This document shows, piece after piece, positions 41,055-49,623 of a DNA stretch of 64,000 nt (positions within the stretch are counted from its first letter, which is position 1; every line of letters begins with the position of its first letter). A model generated the notes under the pieces. It had not been told where the DNA came from, searched no databases, and saw nothing but the letters and a program-made list of their open reading frames with translations. A program made the translations under genes and the position numbers. The stretch comes from UBA4742 sp963785815 (GTDB lineage: Bacteria; Actinomycetota; Acidimicrobiia; Acidimicrobiales; Acidimicrobilacustridaceae): assembly GCA_963785815.1 (NCBI GenBank), contig CAWAWN010000003.1:1240001-1304000 (forward strand), in the 5' to 3' direction.

Positions 41055-42002
41055 GTGCGACTCGGTCCGCTCGACATCGAGCCCGTCTCCACCGTCTACC
41101 GGGCCGGCTCCGCCTTCGTGCGCGCCGTGCCGCGCCCGGTGGCCGAGCTCGGTGGCGACCTGGCCAGCAGCATCGCCGCCGAGGTCTCGGCCGAGCGCCG
41201 GCTGCTGACCGAGCGGAACCTGCAGCGGGTGCACGGCCCGGGGTTCACGGGTGCCCCCCTGCGCCGGGCGGTCCACCAGACGTTCCGGTCCTACACCCGC
41301 TACTGGGTCGACTCGTTCCGTCTGCCCAAGCTCTCGCCGGCCCAGATCGATGCCGGCTTCTCGGTCGAGGGCTACGACCACATCGAGCGGGCGGTGGCCT
41401 CGGGCCTCGGTCCCATCCTGGCCCTGCCCCACCTGGGTGGCTGGGAGTGGGCGGCGTTCTGGCTCACCCAGGTGCTCGACCTCGAGGTCACGGCCGTGGT
41501 CGAGGCGGTCGAGCCCCCGGAGCTGTTCGACTTCTTCGTGGACTTCCGTCGCGAGCTGGGCATGCACGTGGTGCCCCTGGGCCCTCAGGCCGGCGCCCAG
41601 GTGATCGCGGCCATCAAGGCGGCCCACGTCGTGTGCCTGCTGTCGGACCGCGACATCGCCGGCGACGGCATCGAGGTGGACTTCTTCGGCGAGAAGACCA
41701 CGCTGCCCCCCGGGCCGGTGACGGTGGCTCTGCGCACCGGGGCGCCGTTGATCCCCTCGGCCGTCTACTTCCGGGGCGGCGGCCACCACGCCGTGGTCGG
41801 CCCGCCGCTCGACCTGACCCGCCAGGGCCGCTTCCGCGACGACGTGACCCGCCTCACCCAGGACCTCGGCGCCCGGCTCGAGGAGCTGATCCGTCAGGCG
41901 CCCGAGCAGTGGCACCTGCAGTCGCCGAACTGGCCCAGCGACTACGACGCGCTGGAGGCCATCGGCCACCCCCACGCCCGGCCGGGCCAGACTGGGCCCT
42001 GA
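41055..42002 (+). CDS. LpxL-type acyltransferase (phosphatidylinositol mannoside acyltransferase)
   Basis: A 315-residue lysophospholipid-acyltransferase-superfamily protein. The catalytic H-x4-E motif is LPHLGGWEW near residue 117; LLSDRDIAGDGIEVDFFG and PPGPVTVALRTGAPLIPS match the lauroyl-acyltransferase fold. Its place after pgsA equals that of mycobacterial Rv2611c, which acylates PIM2. GTG start 6 nt after the pgsA stop; its stop overlaps the next ATG by one base. Confidence 0.87.
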   Translation: MRLGPLDIEPVSTVYRAGSAFVRAVPRPVAELGGDLASSIAAEVSAERRLLTERNLQRVHGPGFTGAPLRRAVHQTFRSYTRYWVDSFRLPKLSPAQIDAGFSVEGYDHIERAVASGLGPILALPHLGGWEWAAFWLTQVLDLEVTAVVEAVEPPELFDFFVDFRRELGMHVVPLGPQAGAQVIAAIKAAHVVCLLSDRDIAGDGIEVDFFGEKTTLPPGPVTVALRTGAPLIPSAVYFRGGGHHAVVGPPLDLTRQGRFRDDVTRLTQDLGARLEELIRQAPEQWHLQSPNWPSDYDALEAIGHPHARPGQTGP

Positions 42003-43057
42003 TGCCCGCGGCCACGTTGGAACACGCGCTGGACCGTCTGCCCAAGGTCGAGCTGCACTGTCACATCGAAGGCACCATGCGCCCGGCCACCGTGCTGGAG
42101 CTGGCGGACAAGAACGGGGTGTCGTTGCCCACCACCGACCTCGACCAGCTCTACCGCTACGGCTCGCTGGACGAGTTCCTGGCCGTGTTCTGGCTGGTCC
42201 AGCGCTGCCTGGTGGATCGCTCGGACTGGGCTCGGCTGGCGTATGAGAGCGTGGCCGACGCCGCCGCGCACGGCCGGGTCTACGCCGAGAGCTTCTTCAC
42301 CCCGGCGCGCCACCTGGCCGCCGGGACGTCCCTGGCCGACATCGTGGCCGGCCTCGACGAGGGTCTGGCCGCAGCCGAGTCCGAGACCGGCGCCCGCTGC
42401 CTGCTCATCGCCGACATCGACCGGGCCTTCGGGCCCGAGGCCGGGCGCGAGCTGGTCGAAGGGGTGGTCGAGCTGCGCCGGTCCGGGGCCGCTGGCGCGT
42501 CACGGATCCTGGGCATCGGGCTGGACTCGACCGAGATCGGCGTCGACCCTCGCTCGTTCGCACCGGCCTACGAGCGGGCCGCGCGCGCCGGGCTGCGCCT
42601 GACGGCCCACCAGGGCGAGGACACCGGCCCCGAGGCCATCGGCCAGTGCGTGGACGTGCTCGGGGCCGAGCGGATCGACCATGGGCTGTCCATCATGGGC
42701 GACGCCAGCCTGGTCGAGCGCTTCGTCCGGGAGGGGATCCCCCTCACGGTGTGCCCGACGTCCAACATCGTGATCGCGAACAAGGTGTCCCGGCTCGCCG
42801 ACCACCCCTTCCGGGCCATGCGCGAGGCGGGCCTGCTGGCCACGCTCAACACCGACGACCCAGCCCTGACCGACCTCGACCTGGGCCGGGAGTACGCGGC
42901 GGTGGCGTCGGCCTACGCGTGGGGCTTCGACGAGATGGTGGCCGTGTCCCACGACGGCGTCGACGCCAGCTGGCTCGACGACGACGAGAAGCGGTCCCTG
43001 CACGTCGAGGTGGACGCCCAGGCGGCCCACCTGCGCCTCGACCTCGACCTCGTCTGA
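42002..43057 (+). CDS. add: Adenosine deaminase family protein
   Basis: A 351-residue metal-dependent deaminase. Zinc ligands and catalytic residues are visible: VELHCHIEG (HxH) near 18, LTAHQGEDTG with the metal His and acid-base Glu near 203, ERIDHGL near 224 and LNTDDPAL with the catalytic Asp pair near 281. It deaminates adenosine or adenine; AVFWLVQRCL leaves this open. It is coupled to the acyltransferase by a 1-nt overlap, so it sits inside the PIM operon although its function is purine salvage. Confidence 0.87.
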   Translation: MPAATLEHALDRLPKVELHCHIEGTMRPATVLELADKNGVSLPTTDLDQLYRYGSLDEFLAVFWLVQRCLVDRSDWARLAYESVADAAAHGRVYAESFFTPARHLAAGTSLADIVAGLDEGLAAAESETGARCLLIADIDRAFGPEAGRELVEGVVELRRSGAAGASRILGIGLDSTEIGVDPRSFAPAYERAARAGLRLTAHQGEDTGPEAIGQCVDVLGAERIDHGLSIMGDASLVERFVREGIPLTVCPTSNIVIANKVSRLADHPFRAMREAGLLATLNTDDPALTDLDLGREYAAVASAYAWGFDEMVAVSHDGVDASWLDDDEKRSLHVEVDAQAAHLRLDLDLV

Positions 43058-43134
43058 CCGGTTCGGCGGTCGGGGGTCGCCTCCGCGTCGGGGTCGCTCG
43101 CCGTCGGGATCGGGGGCCGAAAAGGGTGGGGGAC

Positions 43135-43140
43135 TAGCGT
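43135..43140 (+). promoter_or_regulatory. -10 element TAGCGT of pimA
   Basis: It ends 6 nt before the GTG start, so pimA has its own leaderless promoter although it lies in the PIM cluster. Confidence 0.6.
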
Positions 43141-43146
43141 GGTGGG

Positions 43147-44214
43147 GTGCGCATCGGCATCATCAGCCCGTACAGCCTGACCCTGCCGGGCGGCGTGCAG
43201 GGCCAGATCCTGGGCCTGGCCCGGGCGTTGCGCGCTGCCGGCCACGACGTGCGGGTGCTGGGACCGTGTGATGGGCCGCCACCCGACGCCGGGGTCACGC
43301 CCCTGGGCAACAGCGTGCCCACCATGGCCAACGGCTCGGTGGCGCCCATCGCCCCCGATCCCTCCGCCCAGCTCCGCACCATCCGGGCGCTGCGCGACGA
43401 GGCCTTCGACGTGGTGCACGTGCACGAGCCCCTCTGCCCCGGACCCACGCAGACGGCCATGTTCTTCAAGACCGCGCCGCTGGTCGGCACCTTCCACGCC
43501 GCCGGCAGCTCCAAGGCCTACACCTGGTTCTCGCCGGGGGTGAAGTGGCTTTCCAAGAAGCTCGACCTGCGCCTGGCCGTGAGCGAGGACGCCGAGCGCA
43601 TGGCCCGCGCCGCGCTGGGCGGCACCTACACGGTGCTGTTCAACGGGGTCGAGCTGGAGACCTTCTCCAAGGCCACCGCCTGGCCCACCGAGGGCCCGAC
43701 CATCTTCTTCATCGGGCGCCACGAGCCCCGCAAGGGGCTGGCCGTGCTGCTCGAGGCCATGACCGACCTGCCCGCCCACGTCCGGTTGTGGATCGCGGGG
43801 GACGGACCGGAGACGGCCATGTTGGCCCAGCAGGTGGCGGGCGACGCCCGGATCGAGTGGCTGGGGCGCATCGGCGACGAGGAGAAGGCGGCCCGTCTGC
43901 GGGGGGCGGACGTGTTCTGCGCGCCATCCCTGCACGGGGAGTCGTTCGGGGTGGTGCTGCTCGAGGCCATGGCCGCCGACACCCCGATCGTGGCCAGCGA
44001 CCTGCCCGGGTACTCCAACGTGGCCCGACTGGGGCGTGACGCCCTGCTGGTCCCGCCGGGCGACAGCGCGATGCTGGCCCAGGGCCTGCGCCGGCTGCTC
44101 ACCGACGCCTCGTTGTCCGCCCAACTGGTGGCGTCGGGCAGCCAACGGGCCCAGGAGCTCTCGATGGAGCGCCTGGCCGAACGCCACCTGGCCCTGTACC
44201 GCACGATCATTTGA
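43147..44214 (+). CDS. pimA: Phosphatidylinositol alpha-mannosyltransferase
   Basis: A 355-residue GT-B glycosyltransferase (GT4). The N-terminal IGIISPYSLTLPGGVQGQIL is the PimA-type glycine-rich loop, VVHVHEPLCPG and VGTFHAAG bind the acceptor side, FFIGRHEPRKGL is the donor domain, and LHGESFGVVLLEAMAADTP carries the E-x7-E motif. It transfers mannose from GDP-mannose to phosphatidylinositol at the inner membrane face, the first step of PIM and lipoglycan synthesis. Length and context both fit. Confidence 0.92.
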   Translation: MRIGIISPYSLTLPGGVQGQILGLARALRAAGHDVRVLGPCDGPPPDAGVTPLGNSVPTMANGSVAPIAPDPSAQLRTIRALRDEAFDVVHVHEPLCPGPTQTAMFFKTAPLVGTFHAAGSSKAYTWFSPGVKWLSKKLDLRLAVSEDAERMARAALGGTYTVLFNGVELETFSKATAWPTEGPTIFFIGRHEPRKGLAVLLEAMTDLPAHVRLWIAGDGPETAMLAQQVAGDARIEWLGRIGDEEKAARLRGADVFCAPSLHGESFGVVLLEAMAADTPIVASDLPGYSNVARLGRDALLVPPGDSAMLAQGLRRLLTDASLSAQLVASGSQRAQELSMERLAERHLALYRTII

Positions 44215-44227
44215 AAGACCCCGGACC

Positions 44228-44233
44228 TATGAT
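44228..44233 (+). promoter_or_regulatory. -10 element TATGAT of lemA
   Basis: It ends 6 nt before the ATG and is the closest in this window to the TATAAT consensus. Confidence 0.6.
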
Positions 44234-44239
44234 GACCTC

Positions 44240-44803
44240 ATGACCATCCTCATCATCGTGCTGGTCGTGATCATCGTGGTGGTGGTCGCCGTGTTCGTCG
44301 GCGGCTACAACGGCCTGGTCCGCCTGCGCAACAAGATCGACGCCGCCTGGGCGCAGATCGACGTGCAGCTCAAGCGCCGCTTCGACCTCATCCCCAACCT
44401 GGTCGAGACGGTCAAGGGCTACGCCGCCCACGAGAAGGAGACCTTCGAAGGGGTCACCCAGGCCCGCGCCAACGCCATCTCCGCCCAGAGCCAGGGCCCG
44501 GCCGCGGCCGCCCAGGCCGACAACGTGCTCACCGGCGCCCTCAAGTCGTTGTTCGCCGTGGCCGAGGCCTACCCCGACCTGAAGGCCAACCAGAACTTCC
44601 TCGAGCTGCAGGAGGAGCTGACCGCCACCGAGGACAAGGTGGCCTACGCCCGCCAGTTCTACAACGACACGGTTCGGGGCTACAACACCAAGATCCAGTC
44701 GATCCCGACCAACATCATCGCCGGAGCCTTCCACTTCGAGAAGCGGGAGTACTTCGAGGCCGACGACGACTCACGTGGTCCCGTCAAGGTCTCGTTCTCG
44801 TAG
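44240..44803 (+). CDS. lemA: LemA family protein
   Basis: A 187-residue protein with one N-terminal membrane span (about 2-24) and a helical domain outside or along the membrane. The signatures YNGLVRLRNKIDAAWAQIDVQLKRR and IPNLVETVKGYAAHE, then LQEELTATEDKVAYARQFYND, are the LemA family pattern. The function is not established; it commonly neighbours a HtpX-type protease, as here. Confidence 0.93.
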   Translation: MTILIIVLVVIIVVVVAVFVGGYNGLVRLRNKIDAAWAQIDVQLKRRFDLIPNLVETVKGYAAHEKETFEGVTQARANAISAQSQGPAAAAQADNVLTGALKSLFAVAEAYPDLKANQNFLELQEELTATEDKVAYARQFYNDTVRGYNTKIQSIPTNIIAGAFHFEKREYFEADDDSRGPVKVSFS

Positions 44804-44857
44804 CACCCCGCTCCACTCGTCCCACTCCTCGCTCCACCTCTTCCGGAGGGTCCGGCC

Positions 44858-45799
44858 CTGTACGACCAGGTCAAGCAGAACAAGCGGCGTTCCGCGCTGC
44901 TCATGGCGGCGTTCACCGTGCTGGTGCTGGCGGTGGCCACCGCCTTCAGCCTGGTGTTCCGCCTGGGCACGGCCGGGTTCGCCATCGTGCTCGTCGTCGC
45001 CGTCCTCTTCAGCGGCATCGCGTCGTTCGTGTCCTACTGGAACTCGGACAAGATCGCGCTGGCCATGACCCACGCCGTCCCGGCGGACCCGCACACCTAC
45101 GCCCGGCTCTACAACCTGGTCGAGGGGCTGTGCATCGCCAGCGGGTTGCCCCAGCCCAAGCTCTACGTGGTCGAGGACCCCGCTCCGAACGCCTTCGCCA
45201 CCGGGCGCGATCCCAAGCACGCGTCGCTGGCCGTCACCTCGGGCCTGCTCGAGAAGATGAACCGGGTCGAGCTCGAGGGCGTGCTGGCCCACGAGCTCAG
45301 CCACGTCAAGAACTACGACATCATGGTGTCGTCCATCGCCGTGTGCCTGGTGGGGGTCATCGCCGCGCTGAGCGACTTCGGCCTGCGCTGGTTCGTGTTC
45401 GGCGGGATGATGGGCGGCCGGCGCAACAACAACCAGGGGGGCGGGGGCGGCAACGACCCGACCCAGCTGATCATGTTCGTGGCCGCCTTGGTGGTGATCA
45501 TCCTGGCTCCGCTCATCGCCACCCTGATGCAGTTCGCGGTGAGCCGCCGGCGCGAGGCCCTGGCCGACGTGTCGGCCGTGGAGATGACCCGCTACCCGCC
45601 CGGCCTGATCTCGGCCCTCGAGAAGCTGCGCGACGACCACACCGTCATCAAGGAGAACAGCCGGGCCACCGCGCACCTGTGGATCGAGGAGCCGATGGAC
45701 CACTACCAGGGCGACAACCAGCGCAAGAGCAAGTGGTCGCACCTGTTCGACACCCACCCTCCGATCGAGGACCGCATCGCCGCCCTCCGCGAGATGTGA
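44858..45799 (+). CDS. htpX: HtpX-type M48 zinc metalloprotease with a likely CTG start
   Basis: A 313-residue membrane protease for quality control of membrane proteins. Four hydrophobic segments are seen, the zinc motif LAHELSHVKN near 148, and the third ligand in RRREALADVSAVEM near 232. No ATG, GTG or TTG exists between the lemA stop and residue 16; the family-conserved N-terminus (LYDQVKQNKRRSALL, like MYEQIxxNKRRS of relatives) begins with CTG, preceded 7 nt upstream by GGAGGG. A CTG start is therefore likely; ATG 44903 would remove conserved residues. Confidence 0.88.
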   Translation: MYDQVKQNKRRSALLMAAFTVLVLAVATAFSLVFRLGTAGFAIVLVVAVLFSGIASFVSYWNSDKIALAMTHAVPADPHTYARLYNLVEGLCIASGLPQPKLYVVEDPAPNAFATGRDPKHASLAVTSGLLEKMNRVELEGVLAHELSHVKNYDIMVSSIAVCLVGVIAALSDFGLRWFVFGGMMGGRRNNNQGGGGGNDPTQLIMFVAALVVIILAPLIATLMQFAVSRRREALADVSAVEMTRYPPGLISALEKLRDDHTVIKENSRATAHLWIEEPMDHYQGDNQRKSKWSHLFDTHPPIEDRIAALREM

Positions 45800-45812
45800 T
45801 GGGTGCCATGTG

Positions 45813-46022
45813 ATGGCCGGGTCCTCCCCGCGTGATCCACGCCGCTCGCTGATCATCGGGTCGGTGATCGCCGGGGTGATCCTGCTCGGGTTGGCGGTGA
45901 TGGTGATGGTCGGCGTCTACCTCGTGTTCGAGCCCCGCCGGGGCGATCGCGACTCCGCGGGTCGACCACCCACCGTGGTGGCGTTCGCGCCCATCCACCG
46001 GATGGCGACTCCCAGTTCCTAG
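45813..46022 (+). CDS. Small single-span membrane protein
   Basis: A 69-residue protein with one membrane span (LIIGSVIAGVILLGLAVMVMV, about 13-38) and a basic N-terminus. About nine in ten codons end in G or C, which supports coding. It is 13 nt after htpX and its TAG stop forms the first bases of the TAGGGT -10 element of the next gene. A GTG directly before the ATG could also be used. Function unknown. Confidence 0.6.
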   Translation: MAGSSPRDPRRSLIIGSVIAGVILLGLAVMVMVGVYLVFEPRRGDRDSAGRPPTVVAFAPIHRMATPSS

Positions 46023-46025
46023 GGT
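46020..46025 (+). promoter_or_regulatory. -10 element TAGGGT of the DUF3048 gene
   Basis: It ends 7 nt before the GTG at 46033 and overlaps the stop codon of the preceding small gene. Confidence 0.55.
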
Positions 46026-46032
46026 GCACGAC

Positions 46033-47160
46033 GTGTGGCGCGCCCGACCGATCGTCGCCTCGCTGGCGCTGGTGAGCCTGCTGGCCGCGGCCTGCTCGAC
46101 CAAGGTCGTGCCGCCCGTCCAGCCGGCTGGCCCGGCTCGGCCCTCGGCCACGAGCACCACGACCACCACGACCACCGTGGTCTCGGGGCCGCCCTACCCG
46201 TTGACCGGTCTGCCCATGGCCGACCCGGCGGTGGCCGACCACCCGGCGGTGGTGGTCAAGATGGACAACAGCCCCTGGGCCCGACCTCAGGTCGGCATCA
46301 ACCAGGCCGACATCGTGATCGAGCTGCTGGTGGAGGGGATCACCCGCTTCGCGCTGGTCTACGGGTCCCAGACGCCGTCAACGGTCGGACCGGTGCGCTC
46401 GGCCCGCTCCAGCGACATCGACCTGCTGGCCGGGCTGGGCAAGCCGCTGCTGGCCTGGTCGGGGGCCAACCCGACGGTCATGAAGCAGGTGGCGACCGCC
46501 GCCAGCCAGGGTCTGCTGGTGGACGCCAGCCGGGGCGCCAACCCACCCGAGTACTGGCGCGACAGCAGCCGCCAGGCCCCGCACAACCTGTTCACCAGCA
46601 TCCCCATGCTGCTCAGCAGGTTCGGTGCCGGGGACACCTCCCCGCCGCAGGCCATCATCCCCATCGGCCCGGTCGGGACGCCCACCCCGGCCTCCGCCGT
46701 GGCCGCACCCGGGGTGACCATCAACTTCGGTTCCGGGGTGGTCGTGTCCTACGCCTGGGACGACAAGGCCGCATCTCGACCGGGTGGCTGGGCCCGCTTC
46801 CAGGTCGACCAGCTGCACGACCAGGCCCACAGCGCCACCCTCGACTCGGCCGGCCAGCAGGTGGCCCCGCCCAACCTGGTGGTGCTGTTCACCCCCTATG
46901 GCGTGTCGGTGGCCGATCCCAAGTCACCCCAGGCCGAGTCGGTCGGGTCGGGCACCGGCCTGGTGCTGGTGGGGGGCCACGAGATCCCGATCAACTGGAC
47001 CCGTCCGACAAACACCGCCCCCTACCGGTTCACGACCAGCGACGGGGCGCCGTACACGCTGCCCCCGGGTCGCACCTGGGTGGCCCTGCCCGAGGTGGGC
47101 TCGGCGGTCACGACCATGGACGCGGCCACCGCCGCCGGCCTGCTGGCCCTGCCGCGCTGA
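46033..47160 (+). CDS. DUF3048 (YerB-like) lipoprotein
   Basis: A 375-residue exported lipoprotein: hydrophobic signal and lipobox LLAAAC near residue 17, Thr-rich linker, then the DUF3048 domain with YPLTGLPMADP, VVKMDNSPWARPQVGINQADIV and VEGITRFALVYGS. The second half (GWARFQVDQLHDQAHSATLD...LPPGRTWVALPEVG) is the DUF3048 C-terminal domain. YerB relatives are surface lipoproteins of unknown role. The leaderless GTG start excludes three extra upstream residues. Confidence 0.85.
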   Translation: MWRARPIVASLALVSLLAAACSTKVVPPVQPAGPARPSATSTTTTTTTVVSGPPYPLTGLPMADPAVADHPAVVVKMDNSPWARPQVGINQADIVIELLVEGITRFALVYGSQTPSTVGPVRSARSSDIDLLAGLGKPLLAWSGANPTVMKQVATAASQGLLVDASRGANPPEYWRDSSRQAPHNLFTSIPMLLSRFGAGDTSPPQAIIPIGPVGTPTPASAVAAPGVTINFGSGVVVSYAWDDKAASRPGGWARFQVDQLHDQAHSATLDSAGQQVAPPNLVVLFTPYGVSVADPKSPQAESVGSGTGLVLVGGHEIPINWTRPTNTAPYRFTTSDGAPYTLPPGRTWVALPEVGSAVTTMDAATAAGLLALPR

Positions 47161-47228
47161 ACCGCCGGAACGCCGGCGTCCGCGCCGGGTGGACGAATTC
47201 GGCTTCGGGGGAGAGCCCGTCACGCCTC

Positions 47229-47234
47229 TACACT
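47229..47234 (+). promoter_or_regulatory. -10 element TACACT of pdxS
   Basis: It ends 7 nt before the ATG. Confidence 0.6.
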
Positions 47235-47241
47235 GGCGTCC

Positions 47242-48147
47242 ATGGCTGACCCATCGAACGACGCGGCGACCCGACTGACCGGCACCCACCTGGTCAAGCG
47301 AGGCCTGGCCGAGATGCTCAAGGGCGGGGTCATCATGGACGTGGTCCGGCCGGACGAGGCCAAGATCGCGGAGGATGCCGGGGCCACCGCGGTCATGGCC
47401 CTCGAGCGCGTGCCATCCGACATCCGCCGTGACGGTGGCGTGGCCCGCATGAGCGATCCCGAGATGATCGAGGGCATCCAGGCCGTGGTCAGCATCCCGG
47501 TCATGGCCAAGGCCCGCATCGGCCACTTCGCCGAGGCCCAGATCCTCCAGGCGCTCGGGGTCGACTACATCGACGAGAGCGAGGTGCTCACCCCGGCCGA
47601 CGAGGCCCACCACATCGACAAGTGGGCCTTCGCCGTCCCCTTCGTGTGCGGCGCCACCAACCTGGGCGAGGCCCTGCGGCGCATCTCCGAGGGCGCCTGC
47701 CTGATCCGGTCCAAGGGCGAGGCCGGCACCGGCAACATCGTCGAGGCCGTCCGCCACCTGCGTTCGATCCGGGGTGACATCCGCAAGATCACCACCGCGG
47801 ACGAGGCCGAGCTGTTCGATTGGGCCAAGCGCCTCCAAGCCCCGCTGGCCCTGGTGCAGGAGGTGGCCGAGACGGGCAAGCTGCCGGTGCCCCTGTTCTG
47901 CGCCGGCGGCATCGCCACCCCGGCCGACGCCTCGCTGGTCATGCAGCTGGGGGCCGAGGCCGTGTTCGTGGGCTCGGGCATCTTCAAGAGCGCGGATCCG
48001 GCCATCCGGGCCAAGGCCATCGTCGAGGCCACCACCAACTTCCGCGATCCCGAGATCGTGACCAAGGTCAGCCGTGGCCTGGGCCAGGCCATGCCCGGCC
48101 TCGAGATCGGCTCGCTCGAGACCAAGCTGGCCGACCGGGGCTGGTGA
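47242..48147 (+). CDS. pdxS: Pyridoxal 5'-phosphate synthase, lyase subunit
   Basis: A 301-residue TIM-barrel enzyme that builds PLP from ribose-5-phosphate, glyceraldehyde-3-phosphate and ammonia. Catalytic residues are visible in VIMDVVRPDEAK (Asp), VMAKARIGH (Lys) and IRSKGEAGTGN (Lys). GGIATPADASL and FVGSGIFKS form the phosphate sites. It works with the glutaminase PdxT, encoded 36 nt downstream, as a 12+12 complex. Confidence 0.96.
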   Translation: MADPSNDAATRLTGTHLVKRGLAEMLKGGVIMDVVRPDEAKIAEDAGATAVMALERVPSDIRRDGGVARMSDPEMIEGIQAVVSIPVMAKARIGHFAEAQILQALGVDYIDESEVLTPADEAHHIDKWAFAVPFVCGATNLGEALRRISEGACLIRSKGEAGTGNIVEAVRHLRSIRGDIRKITTADEAELFDWAKRLQAPLALVQEVAETGKLPVPLFCAGGIATPADASLVMQLGAEAVFVGSGIFKSADPAIRAKAIVEATTNFRDPEIVTKVSRGLGQAMPGLEIGSLETKLADRGW

Positions 48148-48183
48148 CCGCCGTGCCGACCGCCAAGCCGAGCGAGCCCCCGG

Positions 48184-48795
48184 GTGCCGGTGACCACCTC
48201 ACCGGTCGTGGGCCTGCTGGCCCTGCAGGGCGCCTCTGACCTGCACGCCCAGATGCTGGGCCAGCTGGGCGTGGCCACCCTCGAGGTGCGCACCCCGGCC
48301 GAGCTCGACCGGGTGGATGCGCTGGTCATCCCCGGCGGCGAGTCGACCACCATCTCCAAGCTCCTCGACGCCAACGACCTGTTCGATCCGCTGGCGGCGC
48401 GCCTGACCGCGGGCATGCCGGCCCTGGGGACGTGCGCGGGCATGATCCTGCTGGCCGACCGCGTGCTCGACGGGCGGCCCGACCAGCGCAGCTTCGGGTG
48501 CATACACCTGGCCGTGCGCCGCAACGGCTTCGGCCGCCAGATCGACTCGTTCGAGGCCGACCTGGACGTGGCCGGCCTCGCCCGCCCGGTGCACGCGGTG
48601 TTCATCCGGGCCCCGGTGGTGGAGTCGGTGGGTCCCGAGGTCGAGGTGCTGGCCCGCATCGACGGCCGACCGGTGTGCTGCCGGCAGGGCCCGGTGCTGG
48701 TCACCTCCTTCCACCCCGAGCTGTCGGGTGACACCGGACTGCACGAGCTCTTCCTGACCACGTTCGACGCCGACGCGTCCCATCGACCAAGCTGA
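48184..48795 (+). CDS. pdxT: Pyridoxal 5'-phosphate synthase, glutaminase subunit
   Basis: A 203-residue class I glutamine amidotransferase that supplies ammonia to PdxS. The Cys-His-Glu triad is in ALGTCAGMI (about 81) and TSFHPELSG (about 178); PGGESTTI near 49 is the PdxT hallmark. Two GTG codons 6 nt apart (48184 and 48190) are possible starts, and there is no strong ribosome binding site, so translation is probably coupled to pdxS. Confidence 0.93.
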   Translation: MPVTTSPVVGLLALQGASDLHAQMLGQLGVATLEVRTPAELDRVDALVIPGGESTTISKLLDANDLFDPLAARLTAGMPALGTCAGMILLADRVLDGRPDQRSFGCIHLAVRRNGFGRQIDSFEADLDVAGLARPVHAVFIRAPVVESVGPEVEVLARIDGRPVCCRQGPVLVTSFHPELSGDTGLHELFLTTFDADASHRPS

Positions 48796-48845
48796 GCGCG
48801 CCCGGCGCGCTCGGTCACGCCACGCACCAACGAGAGGTTCATCCC

Positions 48846-49595
48846 ATGTCCGGTCATTCCAAGTGGGCCACGATCAAGCACAAGAAGGGCGCAGCCGACC
48901 AGGCGCGGGGCAAGCTCTTCGCCAAGATCATCCGCCAGGTGGAGGTGGCGGCCCGCCAGGGTGGCGGCGACATCGACATGAACCCGACGCTGCGCACCAT
49001 GTACCAGAAGGCCCGCAGCGCCTCGGTGCCGCTGGACACGATCGAGAAGGCCATCAAGCGGGGCACCGGCGACCTCGAGGGCGTGATCTACGAGCAGATC
49101 ACCTACGAGGGCTACGCCCCCCACGGGGTGGCCATCCTCATCGACGTGCTGACCGACAACCGCAACCGCACCGGCTCCGACGTGCGCACCGCCCTCAAGA
49201 AGAACGGCGGCACCATCGCCGAGCCCGGTGCGGTGGCCTGGCAGTTCGAGCGCAAGGGCATCATCACGGTGCCCGGCTCGGTGGACGAGGACGACGTGAT
49301 GCTGGCCGCTCTCGACGCCGGCGCCGAGGACATCACCCGCGAGGGCGACACCTGGCGGGTGACCACCGCCCCCCACGACGTCACCACCGTGCACGAGGCG
49401 TTGGAGGCGGCCGGCATCGCCGTCGAGTCGGCCGACACCACCATGCTGCCCACCTCGACCATCGAGTTGGACAGCCCCGAGGCGGCCAAGTCCGTGCTGC
49501 GGGTGATCGACGCCCTCGACGAGAACGACGACGTGCAGGACGTCTACGCCAACTTCGACATCCCCGATGCGGTGATGGAAGCGGTCGAGGTCTAG
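48846..49595 (+). CDS. yebC: YebC/PmpR family regulator (TACO1-like)
   Basis: A 249-residue cytoplasmic protein. The N-terminus SGHSKWATIKHKKGAADQARGKLF and TYEGYAPHGVAILIDVLTDNRNRT are strict family signatures. YebC proteins act as ribosome-associated translation factors or regulators, and lie next to ruvC in many bacteria. GAGAGG stands 8 nt before the ATG. In this genome the ruvCAB genes follow only after 4.8 kb of unrelated genes. Confidence 0.95.
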   Translation: MSGHSKWATIKHKKGAADQARGKLFAKIIRQVEVAARQGGGDIDMNPTLRTMYQKARSASVPLDTIEKAIKRGTGDLEGVIYEQITYEGYAPHGVAILIDVLTDNRNRTGSDVRTALKKNGGTIAEPGAVAWQFERKGIITVPGSVDEDDVMLAALDAGAEDITREGDTWRVTTAPHDVTTVHEALEAAGIAVESADTTMLPTSTIELDSPEAAKSVLRVIDALDENDDVQDVYANFDIPDAVMEAVEV

Positions 49596-49623
49596 TGCTG
49601 GTCGCGCCCCTGCCGGCGCGGCC

